A stretch of DNA of 64,000 bases, from positions 2,170,001 to 2,234,000 of the forward strand of contig CP117875.1 in NCBI GenBank assembly GCA_028736075.1, in the 5' to 3' direction. The notes below the pieces were generated by a model. The model was not told the origin of the DNA and made no database searches. It saw only the letters and a program-made list of their open reading frames with translations. Position 1 is the first letter of the stretch. Each line of letters begins with the position of its first letter. Both the position numbers and the translations under genes were made by a program. Source of the stretch: Chryseobacterium sp. KACC 21268 (lineage in GTDB: Bacteria; Bacteroidota; Bacteroidia; Flavobacteriales; Weeksellaceae). Below, in pieces: positions 26,478 to 34,534 of the stretch.

Positions 26478-26722
26478 CTTGATCTGTTTGAGTAGTTATA
26501 CAAATGTTCTTGAGCTTTCTTCTTTTGATTGATAGTAATCTTTCCGGACCTATCAATCGTATTCCAATTGTGACAACAATGGCATTTAATATCAGATTCT
26601 CCAGTACTTAAATTCGTCTCAATCTGTGAGAGTGCCTTCATACTTTTGAATATTATTTTATTATCCTCATATGTTCCTAGAGGATTTCCACACGGCTTGC
26701 AAAGGAGTTTTATTTCTGCCAT
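26474..26722 (-). CDS. Com-like zinc-ribbon protein
   Basis: An 82-residue protein with two Cys pairs, LLCKPCG (residues 7-10) and IKCHCCHNW (about residue 50), the layout of the Mu Com zinc finger. Com regulates translation of the mom DNA-modification gene in Mu, and small Com-like zinc ribbons are common near phage terminases with unproven roles. Its start overlaps the large-terminase stop by one base. Confidence 0.65.
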   Translation of the reverse strand: MAEIKLLCKPCGNPLGTYEDNKIIFKSMKALSQIETNLSTGESDIKCHCCHNWNTIDRSGKITINQKKKAQEHLYNYSNRSR

Positions 26723-28206
26723 CAGTCTTTGTAGATATTTATAAGTTGATTTTTAATTGCTATGTCCATTAGTGAGGTGCAGATATCTGCGAAATCTTTT
26801 ATCTCATTGTTTTCTGCTTTCTTTTCGTAGGATCCTAGATTATTGACTGCATTTTCATATTCTTGATTTGGTGATATATTCAGGAACCGGAAATGCTTAG
26901 AGACGAGATAAGCTTTATCGAAGATCCTGGCATCCTTATTTCCTTTGGCGTTGAAGGTCCTAACTAGTGTATATTTTTGCTTTACCTGTTTAGCATAGAT
27001 TGATCCTAGACCATCCTTTTCAAACCAAAATGCATAAGGTTTATGAAGTTTTGCTTTCCTAATATTCTCAGGGATTGTATTCTCGCTGCCATCTTGATTA
27101 TACACTACGTCGTGGACCCAAATAGTATTGTCGTAGATGTATGCGAAAATTGAAGCGATGTAACACTGTCCATCATCAGCTGGATCACACGCCGCAATTG
27201 ATAATCCACGCTTTTCGAATTTATCTACTTTAGTGAGTTCATACATTAAACCTTCGGCTTCTTGCGGTTCTTGCTGATATTGGCTATTGAAGATATTCTC
27301 ATTTTCTTTCTTCAGCTGCAGTAATTCAGCGCGCGTGTGGATCTTACTACATAGAGGTTTTCCGGCTTCATCCAGAGCTTTCAATTTTAAAAGATTCCAA
27401 CCTCCAGACTTTATGAGGTGTGAACTAAGATCGTTCTTAGATATTCGCTGCTGGATGTTTATGATCGGAGTATATCTTGAGTTAACACGGTTTTTAATGG
27501 TACCGTCAAACCTTTCATTTACTCTACTCAACATTAATTTACTCCAAGCATCTTCTGGTTTGTTTGCATCATCGATGACGATGGCGCCGCCGAAAATGTA
27601 ATTGAATACTGAATTTTGATCTTCTGGATTGACTGGAATAAATTCCTCTATACCATCATCAATGTCTTCCAATTCTTCATCACTCTCATCATCATCATAT
27701 TCTTCAACGGAACTTCCAGCTCCGAAACCTGTAATCTGACCACCAGATGAGGTTGCATAAACACCGCCGCCTTCAGTTGTGTACCATTTCTCTTTTGCTT
27801 TGGAATCCTTTTTTATCTGGACTTCAGGAAAAAGATATTGATAAGCTTCACTGGTTACAATGTCTTTAATTGCTTCTGAATTATCAAGCGCCAACTTGGT
27901 AGAGTAGGACACGTGAATGAACTTTGCTTTCGGATTCTTTGCTAGGGCGTAAGCGATAAACATTTTGACAGCTATTTCAGTTTTTCTATACCTTGGTGGG
28001 AGGTTGATGATTTCTCGCGTTATTTCGCCCTTTAAAACCTTTTCAAGATCTTCAACTATTCTGATTTGATATGGATAAAGATTTGGTTTATAATTGAAGT
28101 GTTCCTTTTGAATGTAGTATATGAAGTTTTCAAATGATGATAGAACAATTTCCCGGAGGATATCCCTGGGAGATTTTCGGACCGACTTTGATTTTACTTC
28201 TGACAT
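26722..28206 (-). CDS. terL: Terminase large subunit
   Basis: A 494-residue packaging motor and nuclease. The ATPase has a deviant Walker A, NLPPRYRKTEIA (residues 68-79), as is usual for the family. The Walker B and coupling region is GGAIVIDDANKPEDAWS. The nuclease domain starts at AACDPADDGQCY (about 340). An acidic insertion (EEYDDDESDEELEDIDDG, about 165-185) separates ATPase motifs. It pairs with the small subunit at 28837, from which it is separated by an RNA cluster, and is coupled to the Com-like gene. Confidence 0.92.
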   Translation of the reverse strand: MSEVKSKSVRKSPRDILREIVLSSFENFIYYIQKEHFNYKPNLYPYQIRIVEDLEKVLKGEITREIINLPPRYRKTEIAVKMFIAYALAKNPKAKFIHVSYSTKLALDNSEAIKDIVTSEAYQYLFPEVQIKKDSKAKEKWYTTEGGGVYATSSGGQITGFGAGSSVEEYDDDESDEELEDIDDGIEEFIPVNPEDQNSVFNYIFGGAIVIDDANKPEDAWSKLMLSRVNERFDGTIKNRVNSRYTPIINIQQRISKNDLSSHLIKSGGWNLLKLKALDEAGKPLCSKIHTRAELLQLKKENENIFNSQYQQEPQEAEGLMYELTKVDKFEKRGLSIAACDPADDGQCYIASIFAYIYDNTIWVHDVVYNQDGSENTIPENIRKAKLHKPYAFWFEKDGLGSIYAKQVKQKYTLVRTFNAKGNKDARIFDKAYLVSKHFRFLNISPNQEYENAVNNLGSYEKKAENNEIKDFADICTSLMDIAIKNQLINIYKD

Positions 28207-28212
28207 TCAAGT

Positions 28213-28347
28213 TTACAGGTAGAAGATTTTATAAAACATTATTCCAGTGATTGCACCTGCAGCCACTAGAATAAATGCCAATGAAAATGTAATAAGACAG
28301 CCGAATACTGTCTGTCTTTTATCTGCTTGAAGTTCTTGTTTTGTCAT
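28213..28347 (-). CDS. 44-residue single-TM protein
   Basis: ATG 28347 to TAA 28213 gives 44 residues: a charged front (MTKQELQADKRQT) and one strong membrane helix (TFSLAFILVAAGAITGIMF). It lies 6 bases before the large-terminase gene on the same strand and after the terminator that ends the RNA cluster. Credible as a gene because of composition and spacing. Function unknown. Confidence 0.55.
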   Translation of the reverse strand: MTKQELQADKRQTVFGCLITFSLAFILVAAGAITGIMFYKIFYL

Positions 28348-28365
28348 TTTGGATGCTTTTAAAAA

Positions 28366-28391
28366 ACCCGACCGACGAAAGTCAGCCGGGT
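28366..28391 (-). terminator. Hairpin terminator ending the tRNA cluster
   Basis: ACCCGACCGAC-GAAA-GTCAGCCGGGT forms a GC-rich stem with two mismatches, with A runs and T runs outside it on both strands. It lies after the tRNA-Trp gene in the minus direction, so it would release the RNA cluster from the terminase message. Confidence 0.75.
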
Positions 28392-28476
28392 AAAAAACTA
28401 ATAACCATGAAAACTCAAATTATTCAAATGAGAGAATCCTAACGCAGCACAATTTCCCGTAGTTTAACCTGCATTG

Positions 28477-28547
28477 CACGCATTCTAGGATTCGAACCTA
28501 GATCAACGGTTTTGGAGACCGTTATCCTACCTTTGGACGAAATACGC
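28477..28547 (-). tRNA. tRNA-Trp (CCA)
   Basis: The minus strand folds into a full cloverleaf. The acceptor is GCGTATT/AATGCGT with two G-U pairs. The D-stem is GTCC/GGAT. The anticodon stem ACGGT/ACCGT carries loop CTCCAAA. The T-arm is CTAGG-TTCGAAT-CCTAG and the discriminator is G, as expected for Trp. CCA is not encoded. It is a phage-borne tRNA placed between the terminase genes. Confidence 0.85.
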
Positions 28548-28553
28548 ATCAGC

Positions 28554-28620
28554 GGATTATTTCAGTTTCTATCTTCAGCTGCAGACCAGATGATCAATCC
28601 GTTTTCTACTGAAATAATCC
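28554..28620 (-). ncRNA. Stem-loop with perfect 13-bp stem between tRNAs
   Basis: GGATTATTTCAGT at 28554-28566 is exactly complementary to ACTGAAATAATCC at 28608-28620, with a 41-base interior that can form a smaller ATCT/AGAT stem. The unit is tRNA-sized but lacks a TTCRA T-arm. It could be a processing signal, an eroded tRNA or an independent small RNA. Confidence 0.5.
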
Positions 28621-28637
28621 TTTTCAAAAAATGTTTG

Positions 28638-28735
28638 TGGAGAAGAACGGATTTGAACCGCTGACCTCATCTGTTTTAGTTGTCATTGGCGCGACCTTAC
28701 TACCAGATTTGCTCTTACTACTGAGCTACTCCCCC
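28638..28735 (-). tRNA. tRNA-like gene with 30-base anticodon loop
   Basis: The minus strand has good tRNA ends. The acceptor is GGGGGAG/CTTCTCC, the D-stem GCTC/GAGC, and the T-arm AGCGG-TTCAAAT-CCGTT; the discriminator is A. The only perfect anticodon stem is ATCTG/CAGAT, which closes a 30-base loop (28674-28703) instead of 7. So about 23 bases are extra, and the anticodon cannot be read with confidence. It is an intron-containing, unusually folded or decayed tRNA. Confidence 0.55.
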
Positions 28736-28747
28736 GATTATATTTTA

Positions 28748-28833
28748 AAAGCACGTTTAACTTCTTCTCTGACAGATTGAAAAAATTTGTTGATTGAATG
28801 TTTCGAATTTACTGACCTGTCGAAACGTGCTTT
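28748..28833 (-). ncRNA. Nested stem-loop after small terminase
   Basis: AAAGCACGTTT (28748-28758) pairs perfectly with AAACGTGCTTT (28823-28833), and inside it GACAG (28771) pairs with CTGTC (28817). It begins 4 bases after the small-terminase stop. A loop of this size is unusual for a terminator; a structured RNA or an RNA-processing site is more likely. Confidence 0.5.
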
Positions 28834-28836
28834 GAT

Positions 28837-29304
28837 TTAAGTTTTAAAATTATATTTTTTTGATACGAACTCTTTGAAATCTGCTTCATCTTGTTCGGTC
28901 CTGAAAGAAGTTGTATTTACGACAACTGGATTATCCTTATCGCCGGAATGCTGGATCTTTTTCACTGGGTGCAAACCTTCTAATCTGGAAATCTCTTTTT
29001 TGATGGCGAGAATAGTCCTGATTCCTTTGGAGGTTTTCTTCTCCTTGGCGTTGAGGTTCTGAATATCATTTTTGAGGCTATCAATTCTGTTATTTAATTT
29101 CGTAACAAAGTCTTTATCTACCTTCTCTTTCCAATGTACTGAAGCTTCCAAAACATATCTATCACCTTGTCTTTTCGATAATCCATACTTCTTTTCAATC
29201 CGCTCTGAAATGATGTAACTAGGAAGCTCATCAATAAGCCACTTTCGGATTTCTGCTAATCTTTTTTCTTTCTCAAGTCTTGTAGTTCTAGGTGTTCTGC
29301 TCAT
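28837..29304 (-). CDS. Terminase small subunit-like protein
   Basis: ATG 29304 (MSRTPRTTRLEKEKR) is preferred, since the longer frame starts inside the promoter. The product is 155 residues. A basic N-terminal helix-turn-helix region is followed by a helical body with a Lys-rich coiled coil (NRIDSLKNDIQNLNAKEK). The C-terminus carries DEADFKEFVSKKY. This fits small terminases that recognise the pac/cos site. It is separated from the large terminase by about 0.6 kb holding RNA genes. Confidence 0.7.
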   Translation of the reverse strand: MSRTPRTTRLEKEKRLAEIRKWLIDELPSYIISERIEKKYGLSKRQGDRYVLEASVHWKEKVDKDFVTKLNNRIDSLKNDIQNLNAKEKKTSKGIRTILAIKKEISRLEGLHPVKKIQHSGDKDNPVVVNTTSFRTEQDEADFKEFVSKKYNFKT

Positions 29305-29324
29305 AAAAGAGACATATAATGCCA

Positions 29325-29356
29325 CAAATGTAATAAAAAATACGTACAATGTACGT
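29325..29356 (-). promoter_or_regulatory. Terminase promoter with ACGTACA-A-TGTACGT operator
   Basis: The -7 box TACATTTG lies at 29325-29332. The palindrome ACGTACA-A-TGTACGT (perfect 7-bp arms) lies at 29342-29356, 9 bases upstream. The same palindrome (one mismatch) with the same 9-base spacing to a TATATTTG box occurs at 47272-47303, ahead of the gene opposite the XRE regulator. Both promoters are probably under one regulator. Confidence 0.65.
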
Positions 29357-29362
29357 TTTGAT

Positions 29363-29770
29363 TCACAAATTTTTTATTTTTTTTAAATCTCCTTCGATGT
29401 TGAGATAATTATCGGCGGTGTAACGGAGTAGTTTCCAGCCGTTCAAGGTTGCCAGGTTGTATTTGATCACATCTTTCGAGTATCCGGATAGGGTGGTATG
29501 GCCTGACTTCTCAGAGAAAATACCTTCGTACTCGATAGCTAATTTGAGAGATGGGATTGCCCAATCAAAACGAAATTCCCGGACCTCATCGAATTTCACT
29601 TCAGATTCGAAATTTAATCCTGATCTTTTCAGGATATCGATGATGTGAAGTTTGTATTGCCCGATTTCTTTCGGAATCTGGATTCTGTTTTTCGGACGCG
29701 GCGGAATGGTAGCGCTTTTTATTTTGCCTTCCTTTTCCAGCTTTTTGAGAAGTTCTTTATTCCAGTTCAT
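29363..29770 (-). CDS. PD-(D/E)XK-like endonuclease
   Basis: A 135-residue protein from ATG 29770. EFRFDWAIPSLKLAIEYEG holds the Asp and Glu of a PD-(D/E)XK-type nuclease core. The following YSKDVIKYNLATLNGWKLLRY is the pattern of DUF559/VSR-like and phage Holliday-junction nuclease relatives. It lies between the replication loader and the packaging genes. A likely job is junction resolution or trimming before packaging. It could also be a homing-type or restriction-like nuclease. Confidence 0.7.
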   Translation of the reverse strand: MNWNKELLKKLEKEGKIKSATIPPRPKNRIQIPKEIGQYKLHIIDILKRSGLNFESEVKFDEVREFRFDWAIPSLKLAIEYEGIFSEKSGHTTLSGYSKDVIKYNLATLNGWKLLRYTADNYLNIEGDLKKIKNL

Positions 29771-29776
29771 CACGTT

Positions 29777-29917
29777 CTAGAAAATATAAATTTCGTTGTA
29801 GGTTAGGATCAGAAGGATGATCAGTGCGATTAAATCAATCCAGATGAAAACTCCGAGGATGATTGTTTGTTTGTCTGTGCTTTTGAGAAGCACGCATTCT
29901 GTGATGAAATTTTTCAT
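29777..29917 (-). CDS. 46-residue single-TM protein
   Basis: ATG 29917 to TAG 29777 encodes 46 residues with one long hydrophobic helix (TIILGVFIWIDLIALIILLILTY). It lies 6 bases before the nuclease gene. Its own promoter has a -7-like AAAATTTG at 29922-29929 and the TTACGG palindrome 22 bases upstream. Unknown function. Confidence 0.55.
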   Translation of the reverse strand: MKNFITECVLLKSTDKQTIILGVFIWIDLIALIILLILTYNEIYIF

Positions 29918-29950
29918 TGTTCAAATTTTAATATTATTGTTGAGTTTTTA

Positions 29951-29966
29951 TTACGGTTTTCCGTAA
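29951..29966 (-). promoter_or_regulatory. TTACGG-N4-CCGTAA operator, site 2
   Basis: TTACGG TTTT CCGTAA is a perfect palindrome just after the helicase-loader stop, 22 bases from the -7-like box of the 29777 gene. This is close to the 21-base spacing at site 1 (13251). Confidence 0.6.
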
Positions 29967-29971
29967 AATTT

Positions 29972-30895
29972 CTACTTTCTTAAACTTTCACCTTTCAGTT
30001 CGATTACGTTGTACATTTCGAAAGATCTGTCAAAAACACGATCACCGTAACGGTTACTGAAAGCGGTTAAGGTCTTTGCAAGATTCTTTTCTTTGCCTTC
30101 GTTCTCATCGTGATAATTCATACTCAGCATTGTTCTCGCTTGATTGGAGTATCTCTTTTCGAAGATTGTCCGGAATATATCTTTTTTGCCGTAGTTGCTG
30201 GCAATTTCTTCGGTCATAATGTCGTCGAAATACTTGAAACCATTGTTGTATTTCCGGTTGAAAACTTCTCTTTCTTCAGCGGTTCCACAACTTTCGTAAT
30301 GATCAACAACATCGTTGCAGGTATGAAATCCGAATGCAATTTTGTAGCGTGATAGAATTTGATGAGTACCTTCGATATCTTGGACCGTTAGCGGTTTGTA
30401 ATTGGGATTTCTGGAATACTTCAACATCTCATTGAAAGTTTTGACGATGGAAGTTTTACCAATTCCTTTGCCGCCGATCATCAAAATTCCTTTTTCCAGA
30501 CTTGGAACTGAAACCTGGTGATTGAGAAGTGGAGATTTCAAAAAAGACTTTTTCCCGATGAGGTAAGCGCAAAGCGTTCTCGCTAGTTTTCTGCCTTCGC
30601 CGCCGTTGATATTTTCGTCGAAGGGTTTCCCGTTGAAAAATTGGAAAGCTTCGAGAAAACGTTGGTAGAAACTCTCCACATCGATTGGTTTTAGTTCCGG
30701 CAAAGGGAAAATATCTTTGTTTTTTTTCTCCAACGCTGAAATCTGACTTTGGAGGTTTTTGAGATATTCTGCGTTTTGCTCTTCGTATTTTTTCACGAGT
30801 GGATGATCTTTATCGACTTTCAAAAGCATTTCGAGAATTGCAGTTTTTCGAGGTGGATTTTGTTTATCGGTTTCTGAAGATATCTTTTGGTCCAT
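29972..30895 (-). CDS. DnaC-like helicase loader ATPase
   Basis: A 307-residue AAA+ protein. Residues 1-60 are a charged coiled coil, and Walker A is GGKGIGKTS (about 140-148). Walker B lies in GFKYFDDIMTEE, sensor residues follow, and the C-terminus carries SNRYGDRVFDRSFEMYNVIEL, like the arginine-finger region of loaders. It is next to the DUF4373-type initiator, with which it overlaps by 32 bases. Together they would load the host or a phage replicative helicase at the phage origin. Confidence 0.8.
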   Translation of the reverse strand: MDQKISSETDKQNPPRKTAILEMLLKVDKDHPLVKKYEEQNAEYLKNLQSQISALEKKNKDIFPLPELKPIDVESFYQRFLEAFQFFNGKPFDENINGGEGRKLARTLCAYLIGKKSFLKSPLLNHQVSVPSLEKGILMIGGKGIGKTSIVKTFNEMLKYSRNPNYKPLTVQDIEGTHQILSRYKIAFGFHTCNDVVDHYESCGTAEEREVFNRKYNNGFKYFDDIMTEEIASNYGKKDIFRTIFEKRYSNQARTMLSMNYHDENEGKEKNLAKTLTAFSNRYGDRVFDRSFEMYNVIELKGESLRK

Positions 30896-31625
30896 TGTCT
30901 TGAATTTTCAGATTTACTTTTTCGGCTTGTAAAATTTTAGGAATCCACATCAGGAAATTCTGATTCATTTTTGTGTCGTTATGCCAACGTTCGTTAATTG
31001 CAATTTTTTGAATCAAAAAATCATCGATGAGATTAACCACTTTTGGAATTTCGATTTTGTTTTGCATTGCTGCGAGTTCGATAATTCGTTTGTTGTTTTT
31101 GAGAGAAACTTTTGCGATGTCGTAGTAGTTGTTGATGTCGTTATTTTTTATTTCAACTTCATCTTTTACTTTCTTTTTACTTTCTATTTCTCTTTTACTT
31201 TCTCTTTCTCTTTCAGAAGGTGGGTTTCTTGGGTTTTGTGCTTGGGTTTTTTCGCTGGGTTTTTGGGTTTCTGAAATTGCTTGATTTTTGATACTTTTTT
31301 CTGACTTTGGACGACCTCCTTTTGTCCCATTTTGGCGAGCGGCTTCAGCTTTATTTATTCGTTTTCGAATTGAATCAATCCACCATAAACCATCATCTGT
31401 GATTGTAATAAATTCGAGAAGCTTATCATATTCAGCATCGGATAATTCGATATTGAAATCATCATACAGATAATCTCTATTCATTTTGATAGGCTTGCCT
31501 TCCTTGTACATCAGGTCAAAAAGTTCCCGGATGGTGTAACGTACCATCGGAAATCTTTTGAGCCTTTTAAACGTTTCGCTGGTCCACCAGTCTTGTGGGT
31601 ACCAAGTATATCCTAGTTGTGCCAT
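30864..31625 (-). CDS. Replication initiator-like protein (DUF4373 / DnaD-like)
   Basis: A 253-residue protein. Residues 5-95 match the DUF4373 (Lin1244/Lin1753-like) N-terminal domain: YTWYPQDWWTSETFKRL, then LWWIDSIRKRINKAEAARQNGTKGGRPK. A low-complexity linker rich in Glu, Ser and Lys follows. A helical C-terminal domain ends in NQNFLMWIPKILQAEK. This architecture occurs in Bacteroidota phage replication proteins beside a DnaC-like loader, as here. The product probably binds the phage origin. Confidence 0.75.
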   Translation of the reverse strand: MAQLGYTWYPQDWWTSETFKRLKRFPMVRYTIRELFDLMYKEGKPIKMNRDYLYDDFNIELSDAEYDKLLEFITITDDGLWWIDSIRKRINKAEAARQNGTKGGRPKSEKSIKNQAISETQKPSEKTQAQNPRNPPSERERESKREIESKKKVKDEVEIKNNDINNYYDIAKVSLKNNKRIIELAAMQNKIEIPKVVNLIDDFLIQKIAINERWHNDTKMNQNFLMWIPKILQAEKVNLKIQDNGPKDIFRNR

Positions 31626-31629
31626 AATG

Positions 31630-31893
31630 TTATGGTAATTTCTTTTTCAGTTTTGTGATAACACCTTTGAGAGAAGCATTTGATCTTTTAAGAGCCTCAG
31701 CTTCTGCTTTCCAGCTGTTTCTGTTAGCAATCATATAATCATAGTCCAGTTGTAATTTGACGTGATTTTTAGCCATTGCTTCAGTTGCATCTGCTATTCT
31801 AAGGATTGCACCTAATTGAATTTGTTCACGCGTTACACCTACGTTAGCTTTTGTGCCCCAGTTTTTCCGTGATTCTTCTTTATAATCTGCCAT
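31630..31893 (-). CDS. Small early phage protein
   Basis: An 87-residue helical, basic protein (LGAILRIADATEAMAKNHVKLQLDYDYMIANRNSWKAEAEALK), the pattern of short phage proteins found beside replication genes in Bacteroidota. A coiled-coil C-terminus ends KGVITKLKKKLP. No defined function. It lies 4 bases before the initiator gene. Confidence 0.6.
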   Translation of the reverse strand: MADYKEESRKNWGTKANVGVTREQIQLGAILRIADATEAMAKNHVKLQLDYDYMIANRNSWKAEAEALKRSNASLKGVITKLKKKLP

Positions 31894-31898
31894 AACTT

Positions 31899-32549
31899 TT
31901 AATTTTCTTCTATTTCACCGTTACGAACCATTTCCTCGTATTCTGCTTTCATTACCGGAAACATTTCGGCGGTGCATTCCGGACAATAATCTTCACCGGC
32001 GTTATCTTGCTGCATAGTTTCATAATCGAACTTTTCGGAGCATCCTATGCATTCAGCGATATCAATTGCCGGTTCCCAAAAAGAAAGCTTTCCTTTGACG
32101 TTTAGGATTGGTTTTTCGTATAATACAGCGTTTGCCAAAACCCAATTCCAGATTGGTCTTTCGTAAAAAAAATGATTACCTGCCAAAACCCCTTCAGTTT
32201 TCTCAGCCCAAATTGAACTATGATTGATAACACAATCGACAATATTAACTTCGCCGATGATGGCAGATAGTGGCAATTCATTGTTATTTTCTGCATCAGG
32301 TTTAACAGGAACCAATATTGGAGTGAGAGATTCTTCATATTCTGCAATAATATATCTCCATTGTTCATCGGTGTATATCTTACCATAAGTAGTAAATCCT
32401 TTGGGTTGTGGAACCCATTTCGCTGAAGCGTGAATATATATCCGGCCGCGGAAATTAGTTTTCCAGGTTCTGTTTTCGATGTCTTTAATACCGTGAGCAA
32501 TTAACGATGCCCACGGTTGTTTGATAGATAATGCTTTAATTGGTTTCAT
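31899..32549 (-). CDS. ASCH-domain protein with C-terminal zinc ribbon
   Basis: ATG 32549 (MKPIKALSIKQPWASLI) is the proper start, since it begins the ASCH domain. It lies inside the end of the SNF2 helicase gene. The 216-residue product shows the ASCH features QPWASLIAHGIKDIENR and RGRIYIHAS, a fold thought to bind RNA or modified bases. After about residue 160 comes a CxxC zinc ribbon (CIGCSEKF, then YCPEC). In phage the domain may read modified DNA or act on RNA; target unknown. Confidence 0.78.
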   Translation of the reverse strand: MKPIKALSIKQPWASLIAHGIKDIENRTWKTNFRGRIYIHASAKWVPQPKGFTTYGKIYTDEQWRYIIAEYEESLTPILVPVKPDAENNNELPLSAIIGEVNIVDCVINHSSIWAEKTEGVLAGNHFFYERPIWNWVLANAVLYEKPILNVKGKLSFWEPAIDIAECIGCSEKFDYETMQQDNAGEDYCPECTAEMFPVMKAEYEEMVRNGEIEEN

Positions 32550-34533
32550 CCTGAATTTCTTTAAGTTGTTTTTCTCTGAACATAAGTTCATCGTGGATTT
32601 TAATCCATTCTTCTTGATAAGCATTATCTTCGAGTCTGGTTTTCAGACCGTCGATCATATCAATCAATTCTTGTTCTGTAGGTGGGAACATTTCCATAAT
32701 TTCTATTTTTTTAAAAGCGTTCATAATTGAATCGATCATACTCACTGGAACTATATCATCAGCTCCGGTTACAGCATCAGCGATCTGTTTTTTTGTCATT
32801 ATTACATCATTGTAAAGCCAAGTATCTAAAGTACCTTCACCAATCAAAGCAGTACATCTAACTGAACTCGCTTGACCCATCCTGTGGCATCTATCTTCAC
32901 ATTGTTCCAGATCTGCAAACGTCCACGGTAATTCAAGGAAAAGAACCTCAGAACTGGCAGTTAATGTCAGACCAACTCCGGCCGCCTTGTGTGAACCGAT
33001 GATGATATTCGTTTTCGGGTTTTTCTGGAAGGAATCCACGGAACTTTGTTTCTGATCCACTGATTCGGATCCTGTCACTCGAACGGCTTGCGGATATAAT
33101 TCACACAATTCATCTACGATCATTTTGTGTTTGCAGAAAACAACTATCTTCTCTCCGGAATCCAAAACTTCATCAATGTATTCTTTAGCAGCTTCCAGCT
33201 TTCCTTTGGCGGCCAATTGAAGTAAAAGTGTGATCTTAACAATTACCTCTGACTGCATTTTCTTACGGATTTCTGCAACTGAAACATCACTTTCCTGAAG
33301 ATATTTTTTGAAGTCTTTTTCGACTTTGTTGTATTCTTCTGAATTCGAGATCTCACAATTGATAGTCTGACGAACTTTTGCAGGAAGATCTTTCAATACC
33401 TCGTGCTTTTCACGTCTGAAAAAACAATTGCTGTTTAGTAGATAATTCAGTTCTTTTAGGTTTGAAGCTCCGGAACCGCCTTCACAGTATCTTGTTTTGA
33501 ATCCTTCGATTCCACCGAAACGTTTTAGTTTCCAAATGATCGCTAATTGTGCGATGAGGTCATAAGGTTTATTAACGACTGGAGTACCAGTCAAACCGAT
33601 GATGTATTCTTTCTGATGAGTAATCCTCAATGCTATTTTTGAGCGCTGAGAATTAGTGTTTTTGAGCTTGTGAATCTCATCGATAATAATCGATTTGAAA
33701 AGATCGATTCTAGGATCCATTACGATATCACCAGCATTACTCATCTCATCCTTTTTCGGATATTTTGAAACAAAGAATTTTCTAAGGCTTTCGTAATTCA
33801 CTATGAAAACATCTGCCATCTGCATCTCGTAGTATCTATGCCAGGTTTGTTTTACTTTGTCATCGAGAACCATTGCTTTTTTATCGGTCCACATTTCGAA
33901 TTCTCTTTGCCAGTTGATTTTCAAAGCTGATGGACAAATGACTAAACACGGAAAAGTTAGATTCCCTTGAAGTTCCGCAGCGTAAACCGTTGCAATGGAT
34001 TGAAGTGTTTTTCCAAGACCCGGCATATCTCCGTTGATATATTTTTTCAATTCAAGTCCGCGCGCAACACCTTGCTTCTGATAAGGTCTCATTTCACCTT
34101 TTTTGAGTGGAATATCAAACGCTAAATCTGGAAGCGTTGGAACCTTATCAATTTGCTCCGGAAGTTGTTCACCAATTTTAATGTGTGAAGCTTTGCAATG
34201 TTTTCCGATAGAGTAGACCTGAACCATAAAAGCAATTGGAATTACCCAACATTTTTTATCCCAGTTCCATTTTGCAATTGTTTCCCATTTTCTGAAAACA
34301 ACTGATTCTCGATCTTTTGAATGTTGGAATGGTTTCCCGATGTTTTCCATTTGCTTTTTCTCCAGGATGATCGTATCTACAACTTTTGGTTGTGAGATGT
34401 ACGATCCATTGAAGATGCTTGTGGTCCATTCAGTGACTTTGCAGATTGCTTTCACTCTTTCTGTCTGAAAATCTTTCCACCGGCCGAAATCGGTCTTAAT
34501 GTGGAATTCGTTTGTAAATTCTACTATCTGCAT
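32536..34533 (-). CDS. SNF2-family DNA helicase/translocase
   Basis: A 665-residue SF2 protein. After a 140-residue N-terminal part come motif I NGDMPGLGKTLQS (about 168-180), motif II IIDEIHKLKN (DEIH, about 283) and motif III GLTGTPVVNKP. The second RecA lobe has VVFCKHKMIVDEL, GSHKAAGVGLTLTAS and the motif VI region LEQCEDRCHRMGQ. This is the SMARCAL1/HARP-like arrangement of phage SNF2 helicases. It may remodel replication or recombination forks. It overlaps the ASCH gene by 14 bases. Confidence 0.88.
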   Translation of the reverse strand: MQIVEFTNEFHIKTDFGRWKDFQTERVKAICKVTEWTTSIFNGSYISQPKVVDTIILEKKQMENIGKPFQHSKDRESVVFRKWETIAKWNWDKKCWVIPIAFMVQVYSIGKHCKASHIKIGEQLPEQIDKVPTLPDLAFDIPLKKGEMRPYQKQGVARGLELKKYINGDMPGLGKTLQSIATVYAAELQGNLTFPCLVICPSALKINWQREFEMWTDKKAMVLDDKVKQTWHRYYEMQMADVFIVNYESLRKFFVSKYPKKDEMSNAGDIVMDPRIDLFKSIIIDEIHKLKNTNSQRSKIALRITHQKEYIIGLTGTPVVNKPYDLIAQLAIIWKLKRFGGIEGFKTRYCEGGSGASNLKELNYLLNSNCFFRREKHEVLKDLPAKVRQTINCEISNSEEYNKVEKDFKKYLQESDVSVAEIRKKMQSEVIVKITLLLQLAAKGKLEAAKEYIDEVLDSGEKIVVFCKHKMIVDELCELYPQAVRVTGSESVDQKQSSVDSFQKNPKTNIIIGSHKAAGVGLTLTASSEVLFLELPWTFADLEQCEDRCHRMGQASSVRCTALIGEGTLDTWLYNDVIMTKKQIADAVTGADDIVPVSMIDSIMNAFKKIEIMEMFPPTEQELIDMIDGLKTRLEDNAYQEEWIKIHDELMFREKQLKEIQDETN

Positions 34534-34534
34534 T

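Noticed and set aside
28477-28547. Possibility that the phage tRNA-Trp reads UGA stops
   Set aside because: The anticodon is CCA, so it reads only UGG, and the genes here end normally in UGA, UAA and UAG.
30981-31274. Plus-strand Phe-rich frame (many FYFSF) opposite the initiator linker
   Set aside because: It is the complement of the Glu/Lys-rich linker of the real gene.
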